A stretch of 64,000 nt of DNA, taken from Sphagnum compactum (taxonomy: Eukaryota > Bryophyta > Sphagnopsida > Sphagnales). Where the stretch lies: positions 15,124,875-15,188,874 of the forward strand of contig OZ234495.1 of assembly GCA_965153455.1 (NCBI GenBank), read 5' to 3'. Both the position numbers and the translations under genes were made by a program. A model generated the notes under the pieces. That model did not search any database. It had not been told where the DNA came from and worked only from the letters and a program-made list of their open reading frames with translations. Positions within the stretch are counted from its first letter, which is position 1. Every line of letters begins with the position of its first letter. This document shows positions 57,231-64,000 of this stretch, one piece after another.

Positions 57231-59990
57231 TTGACAAAATTTATGCATCAAAACAAATGTTGATGTGACAATAGACCCAAAATGGGTGCATCATGTTTGA
57301 CAACCTTATTATGAAATTGTTGTTTTGGAAAGAGTTGAAACTTTCATAATTACAATGAATATATAGTTTGTGGATGTTTTTATAATTTTATCCAAACACC
57401 ACATGTTTTTGGGTGTATCTTGCAATGAGGCCACAATGAAGACTTGATAGTTCATGAAAGGAAATTCAAAATGATTTGATCCAATATAAGTTTTATGTAA
57501 TATCAATGTATTTTCATTGACGTTTAGAATGACTTGTAATTGATAAGCAATTGTGTGAATGTTGGTGTTTTGTTTCAAAATCCATTTATGAAATCTATGA
57601 GTGATTCCAACTTTGTTTTTAAGGTTTAAGTACTTATTAGAATAATAAAACAATGGAAGAAGACAATTCTCCTCCTCTTTCTTTTTGATGACACCAACTT
57701 CATTAACTTCCAAATTTTAACCCAAAAAATCCATTTTTTCTTACTTCAAATAACAAGTCAATTGCATTTTCTAATTGTAATATCTCAACAAACAAAAAAC
57801 TTAAGATAATTTGTTGCAACTTTTGAAAAAATTGTTGGGCAAGACTTTAAAAATCCCCCTAAGCACTGGTTACGCTTGCTATGGCTCATGTTAGTGTGAT
57901 TGCACCCAGGGTGAGTGTGTTTGGGTGTGCATTTTTCCTCCTAATCTATCACTAGCAATTGGCCTAGGCCTAGTGCCACATTAGGAGGCAAAATGTGGCC
58001 TTTAAAGAGTACTTTCAAATAGTTTGGTTTGGTTTAGTTTTAACATTTTATTTTTTTTAAGTGACAAATTAAGGTGTAAGATTATTTTTTTGCATTATCT
58101 AATAGCAAATATTTCCATCTTTTCAAAGGTATGCATACTTCAATAATCATTTGCTTGATTGCAAATTATTTTTTATCATAATTATATATGGGTACGTACC
58201 AATGTTGGCAATTTCAAATCTAGGTTATAGGTTAGGTTTTAAGGTCTCCAAAATGGATTTTTTAAGTTTTGTTGGAATCAATGTTGGAACCTAACTGGGC
58301 AAAAAACTTTTTTTCAAAATTGAAATAGAACTTGAAGCAAGGATGTTACTCGATTTTCAACTATTTCAAGTTCTTTATGTAAATAAATACAACTTATATA
58401 TATATATAGGTTTAAATTCTAAGCAAGTTATTGCATTTGATTTATTGTAATCATTAATATTTTATTTTGAACTATGTGTTTGTTGAACAAATTAATAATA
58501 CAAAATTAATAATTGTTTACTTGAAATGGAATTATACTGACTTTAAATTTGAGAACCAAGTTTTAGTGTCAAGAGTTTTACTGTAGTTACAAATTTTTAT
58601 CCTAGTTACTATAGGTAATTTAGGGTAAGTCTGGAACTAATTCCAATGTGAACAAGATTGTAGCTTTTTGGCATTTAGGATAAGTGGGACGGTGTGTGAT
58701 CAGAATCCTTAGATTTTGAAACACACCGTAATTTTGTTGTGTTTATGTGTTTTTATTATGCAAGGAGTTTGTTGAGGATTTTGTTGGTGCTTCGATTCCT
58801 GTGTTTTGTAGGTGAATAGAACTTTGAAATCTAGAAAACTACAATTGATTTAGCTCAATAGTGTTAGAGCTAGATTTGTGGTTGATTACACTGAGTTCCT
58901 AGTTATTTTGTTTGCTCCTGCTCAAGATTGTGGAGTTTGTTCTTTTAAGCTTTGCTTGAGTGTCAAGTTACATGATCTTTTGTGTTTTATTTGTACCTGT
59001 TGCAGCTCAATGTGAGTGCATAGTGTTAATTTTCCTCTCTTGTTTTGTTCTTTGTTCGTTTGCAGGAACGACACCGACGCCAACTTGAGCTACCACCACC
59101 ATTGTTCATTTGTAAAAACAACAACAGTGACGGCAGCCTATGCCACCATCACCATCACTAGGAGCTACAGTGCAAAAGGAAGAGCTGCAACATATAACTA
59201 CATTCTAGGGAAGATGAAGGAGAAGAAGGAAAGGAAAAAGAAAAAGAAAAAAATGAAGGGGGGAAACTTGGCAACACACGCAGTTGCAACGTATAACCAA
59301 CACGAGGTGCCGCAGCATGGCAACACATTCATGCATGCACAAAAGCTGTTAAACTCCCACAACCATCACTGTTGAACTTTGGTTTAGTTGAACTGCGGTC
59401 TAGGCCTACCGGCTTGATGAGGTGCCAGACGCCCGCCAGGGTCAAGCAAGGCCCGAGCAGATAAGGCTAAGGGTGGTCCAATCCAAACCCGCCCCGGGCC
59501 ACTTTTTTCTTTTTATTTTTATTTTTTAAATTAAATATCAGAACCTGAGGTTCGAAGGGCTACGTGGTGACTAGTGGTAGGTTTGGGTGGGGGGACAAGT
59601 TTGAGTCCAATCTGAACTTGTTATTTATTTTTAGTTTTTATTTGTGTTTCCAAACTTAATAATCAGGTCCGGCACCAATCCAAACCTGACACATGTTAAT
59701 AAAATATATTTTTAAATTTTTATTATTACTATTATTTTTATTTTATTTTTTGGTTTTCATCCAAATGGAAATTTTTCATCCATAATTTGCATGTAGGATT
59801 TTTCAACCAAGGTTTTCATCTCTTTTTTTTTCTTTTTTCTTTTTTCCCATCCAAAGTTGGATGAAAAGTTTTCATCCATCCATGATTTTCGATGGGTCAT
59901 ATCTTCCACATATGGGCTCGGATTGCGATGATTCTTGTGTCATCAAATTTGTCTTAACAAGCCCTACGTAATAACAAGCCTTCATCCATT
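57231..59990. other. AT-rich DNA, no gene recognised
   Basis: Includes a 134-codon - strand ORF (57713-57309) without any motif I know, and a + strand ORF at 59016-59375 of low-complexity composition. Confidence 0.45.
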
Positions 59991-59999
59991 TTTGGAGAT

Positions 60000-62590
60000 T
60001 GTGTTTGGGAGTCCATAAACTAATTTTTTCGTATTTTTGGGATTTATTTCACACAAAATCTCGGAAATTGATATTTCCCTCATACGAGGCCTGTTTTGGG
60101 TGTCGTCTTCACCAGTGTTCTTGTGATGAAAGAGGTTATCATTTTAAGAAGTGTCAGCCAAATTGGCGAAGGGTCATTTCCCAACCTTTTTTCTAATGGT
60201 GTGGCACAAGGGGCGTTGGAAGGCATGTGGTGTGCAAGAGGGCACGGAACACAAAAACAACACACGGGTGACTTACCTCTAAGAACTTTCATACCCACAT
60301 GTGGTGGAGTGCCACGCCATCAAGCTACGTCACCAACTTTTGAAATTTTGCATACTTGTTGTTGTAAGTCTTTGAGTGGAGCTTACAAGGGTGGGTCTTT
60401 TCCCCCCTGTTTTTTTAAGTAGGATGAAGAACCCCCATCAGATTCCTGTTTGGTCCCCTTGCCCTTTTATGGTGCAATCCTCAATGCCTAATCATGATTG
60501 TTGAATCGATGAGGTAGGAAAAGGTTTTAAGGTTTCCCTGTTAAACCCTTGGGTAACAACCTTCTCCTCCACCATGTTGAGTTCAATGTGCTCAGATACT
60601 TGGAAAACCAATGCCAATGTGGGCTAAGTAGGCTGGGTGAAAACTATGTCTCACACCCATCACCTCAGATCCTTTTCAAGGATCCCATACCAAAAATGGA
60701 TAGCTTGGGCCTCTGTAACCCCCTTGGTCACATTAATCAACCTCCACATCCGCGTGTATGCCTCCCACAAACTTTCATGGGGTCAGTGCTGAAACTGTTG
60801 CGATGTACGAAATTTTTTTAGTCTTTTCACCTTAATAATTGGTGTGAAACTCCTTAAAGATCTTGGTGATAGGGTTAAAAGCAGGAAGAACTTGTGCCTT
60901 GATAGTTAGCATGTTGCCACTGCCCCTAGTCATAAAAGGACCTGCACTAGCCCTTATGATAATGGTCGATGGGGTAGGTGTTGACGGAGCTAGTCAACCC
61001 TTGGTGATGGAAAAATCATTTGGTGATCAATACCAACACCATTCTTCAATGTCAGCTTCATGGGCATCACAAAACTCGTGATAGTCATCCATGGGCGATC
61101 CTTCCAGATGCTAAAATAAACCCTTCCATGCTAGGAAAGGTGTAAATTGTTGTAGATTCCACAATTACTACATATCACACTAGGTATCGAACTCCCAAAT
61201 GAAATCATCTTGTTCGATGGTGCCTACTACCCTTGAAAATTGACGGGGCCCCCATGTCCTCCATGTCCCACACAAGTGGTACCGACACTACCAATGGTAG
61301 TTCTACCTCTCCCTCAAGTGATAATGTAGGTGGGGTAGGTGGTTCAAACTGCAACCCCCGCTTAGTAAACCCTCCGGCAAACTTGTCTCCAAAATCCAAA
61401 TCTCGACATCTGTCCGTGATGAAACCCTAACCCTAATCCAGGTTCCCTAAAATCCCTAAACTTGTAACCCTAGAATCTTTTAACCTTGAAACCTAGTAAC
61501 TGTGAAACCCCATTATGACCAGGATTACTGCACCTATATTGGCTCAAGTAATCCTATAAGGATGCTGACATGTTGTGGCTTTCCTTATCCCCCAAACCAA
61601 AATGGTGACCAGGGTTGTTGCACTTTTATGGTTGGGGCACCTGCATCCACAAAAATGTTCTACAAGGCCAAGCACGCTTTTGGGCCTTCAAAACTGTAAA
61701 AACAACAAATGCGTTTCATCGGTCATTATTTCGGTCTTACCTTCACAACAGATCTAACTGTCATCAACCTGATTTCACCCAACAACAAAGACAAGCACCA
61801 GGTACAACCTACCTGCCACTAAACCTTAATATGTATGTTTTGGCAAATTAAGGGTCAAGCAAGACCTATTTAGTAATTAGAATTGGGTGGTAGCCTTGTC
61901 CCATACTCGACCATTAACCACACCAATTATAACCTTTCAACTCACTGTGTGCTACAACCAGCACACGTGGGAAGGCTCGTAGCCTTTCACCCATAGATTA
62001 TTAATAAATAGTATGCATAAATTTGCAGGAGATCATCACACGAGCTTGTGCTTGCCTTGTGCTGTAGCCCAAAGGCACACAAATTAATAGATTTCCTTAC
62101 CCCCGATAAAGAATTGACAATCCCAAACATAGATACAAAAAATAGGTGTAAAAACCCACAACACAAGGGGGAAGAACCCTTTAACACATAAATGCCAAGT
62201 GTTGGAGGTATCATGGGGCGCATCGAAAAAAAGATTACCTTAATCCTCTTCAAACAACCACCTCTTACCCAAATCCCAACCAACTTTGCTCCCATTGCAA
62301 GGCGTATGGCCATGATGCAAACCATTGTTTCATGCTTCATCCAGAGCTACGGCAAGGTCGATCCCAGACGAGAAATGTGGGAAGTCCCCAATTTTTGGTA
62401 AGGGCCAAAAGGCGAAAGGTGCGGCCAATAAAAGGTTGGCCACCAAGTCAACTCCAAACCAACCCAATGCCATGGAGGCATGGTTTGCACGTTTGGAGGC
62501 ACTAGTGACAAATATGGCATCTAGCATGGCAGCACATGTGAAACCCACAACACCTGCACCACGTGATTCTTCAGCTTAAGGTTCAACCTT
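60000..62590 (+). pseudogene. Broken retroelement gag/ORF1-like region with CCHC knuckle
   Basis: The clearest sign is a zinc knuckle at 62287-62328 (CSHCKAYGHDANHC, CX2CX4HX4C) followed by FMLHPELRQ. Its frame stops near 62500, while the adjacent +1 frame (62325-62579) carries AMEAWFARLEALVTNMASSM, a coiled-coil-like stretch that plausibly belonged downstream, so a frameshift separates them. Upstream ORFs at 60000-60820 and 61233-61700 are proline-rich with CX-type cysteine clusters (for example CSCDERGYHFKKC near 60115-60155). Knuckle followed by HPEL is common in gag-like ORF1 proteins of plant retroelements; no reverse transcriptase is seen, so LINE versus LTR origin is open. Limits are approximate. 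Confidence 0.45.
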
Positions 62591-63079
62591 GGATTTTTTT
62601 GTGGGGCTAAATTCTCGAGGCCATCAGGTCTAGATGAGATCAAATCGAGTATTCTCGATGATCATGTTTTAGGGGTAGCCAATGACAAACCCTGGTTAGG
62701 GTTTCAACAACTACACCAATTACTTAGGCAAATGCTTGAATGTAGGAACCATGAAGTGCTGACGAAAAATTGGATCCTCAACATGGGGAGGCCCAACATC
62801 AGGTTTGTCTATTATAGTCCTTTATGTTGACTGACATAGTTCGCACCTCTATGGACACATCCAACCCTAGTAGGGGATTGGTTACAACCACAAGATTGTT
62901 TGATTCCACTCAAGAACCCATGGGCCCAGTAACGTGTTAAGGGCGGCCAGGTTGGTGTGCCAGACACCATTGTTTTCCGCTACAACTTTGGCAATGTTTG
63001 ATTTCCGACCAGTTGTAGTTTTGAATGGCAACCACATTATGTGATGGCGTGGATACACCAAGGATGGTGGCTACACCTA

Positions 63080-63270
63080 TCGAGGATTCCCAAGAGGTCT
63101 TATTTAGCCACCAATTGGTCAAATATTTGTTAGTGACATACCTATCGACCACTTATTGGTTGACCTACCTATTGGTCCACATGTCAATGGACCACTTGTT
63201 GGCAGGATATTTATTGGCCAATCACTTGTCAATCAACCACCTATTGGCCAACCCCCTATTATGGTGGTAC
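63080..63270 (+). repeat. Degenerate minisatellite (CACYTATTGGYCAACC-type)
   Basis: Repeated ACCACTTATTGG, ACCTATTGG, CCACTTGTTGG, CACCTATTGGCCAACC words at 15-35 bp intervals; the ORF there is repeat-encoded. Confidence 0.6.
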
Positions 63271-63527
63271 CACCTTGGCATGCCACAATAGCCAAATTCT
63301 AGGAACTTCCAACACTCCCACCCATCGATTGAACAAGGGTTTTATCTGATGTAATGGTGGTGAGGAATTAGGAAGGTGCTTTTCTAATGAGGGGGGCTTC
63401 GGGACAATATTACCGACCCGAAAGGATACTACTGGATTCAAGAACTCAGCTTTTGATGTTGGGCAAAGCAACAATGGAGGGTTTAGGGTTGACTAATGTT
63501 GATTTGGAGCCATGCTTGTATTAGATT

Positions 63528-63737
63528 TTGACATCGATGGGAGGGTCAGAAAGAGCTCATGGGATAACCAAACATGAAGTCATCATTCTAGTTATTCTTG
63601 TCAAACTTGCAGACTACGCCACGGCCTATGCTAAGGCAGTGGTTACACTGGTTACATCGTATGATATGTTGATTGCGGGGGGCAGTTTTATACCCCTTGG
63701 GAGTCACCCTAGATTTTTGGGAAAAGATTGTTTATAA
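63528..63737 (+). pseudogene. Unidentified coding remnant at the window end
   Basis: A 69-codon frame with YATAYAKAVVTLVTSYDMLI and GSHPRFLGKDCL looks protein-like (ordered, not low complexity), and a further protein-like stretch (IYQFNDVNKIFKVS) follows in another frame near 63810-63850, implying a frameshift. I do not recognise the family. Possibly part of the same mobile element as the 60-62.6 kb region. Confidence 0.3.
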
Positions 63738-64000
63738 TTGACCAAGATGGTAATTATGTTATAAGGTTTTTTTGCCAGTTACGTTCATTGGGGGGCATGT
63801 AGGAAAATCTATCAATTCAACGATGTTAACAAGATTTTCAAGGTTTCCCCATGGTTTTGATTTGTTGGAAGGCAATGTCCATGCTATGGATAACCCCCTT
63901 ACTCATGAGCTAGAGATGCCAAGTGCCCAAGTTGGGCCATTCATTCAGGGCTCATCACGTGATCCTCCACCATTGTGGGGAACATTGTCGAAGCTTTAGG

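Noticed and set aside
59016-59375. 119-codon ORF with a lysine-rich run
   Set aside because: Low-complexity (KKERKKKKKK, repeated AT/TY words), weak start and no domain.
1-64000. tRNA or rRNA genes
   Set aside because: I looked for cloverleaf landmarks (A/B boxes, GGTTCGA/TTCAAATC contexts) and rRNA signature stretches and saw none I could support by eye; a tRNAscan-type run would settle it.

Overview
The window looks like nuclear DNA of a streptophyte plant, probably not a flowering plant. Reasons: three intron-rich plant genes (a PASTICCINO2-type dehydratase, a plant glutathione peroxidase and an INDETERMINATE-DOMAIN zinc-finger factor), short TTTAGGG/CCCTAAA arrays, plant-type LTR retrotransposons primed by initiator tRNA-Met, and a nuclear copy of mitochondrial nad1 whose residues look (from memory) more like bryophyte or charophyte nad1 than like flowering plants. 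The species cannot be fixed from this sequence.

Layout. 1-3.95 kb: a decayed Ty1/copia element on the + strand, running in from outside the window. 5.14-12.38 kb: a complete, very young Ty3/gypsy chromovirus on the - strand, with 951-bp LTRs (two mismatches seen), a perfect 5-bp target duplication, PBS, PPT and one open 1496-codon gag-pol frame with a C-terminal chromodomain. 13.8-18.05 kb: small repeats, a Tourist-like MITE and a probable Mutator-like element carrying a broken gene fragment. 18.27-22.25 kb: the dehydratase gene in nine exons, one of them only 19 nt. 24.2-26.1 kb: a dead Helitron. 27.6-27.87 kb: the nad1 fragment. 30.74-31.73 kb: an unrecognised gene followed, in the -1 frame and joined by a canonical slippery heptamer, by a GIY-YIG nuclease-like domain; this is the most unusual item. 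34.43-36.61 kb: glutathione peroxidase, six exons, 168 aa. 40.98-46.09 kb: the IDD factor on the - strand, five exons, 876 aa, in a GC-richer island with its own small inverted-repeat family. 47-64 kb: AT-rich repeat desert with a dead hAT-like transposase (49.25-50.4 kb), a second Tourist-like MITE, a strand-switching GGTA/TACC microsatellite, a degenerate short-motif array and a broken retroelement gag-like region with a zinc knuckle at 62.3 kb.

The three host genes are unrelated single genes (very-long-chain fatty acid elongation in the ER, thiol peroxidase defence, and transcription control of the gravitropism/SGR5 type) separated by transposon debris; there is no operon-like organisation. 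Gene models were built by hand from splice sites and family alignment recalled from knowledge; no database search was possible.
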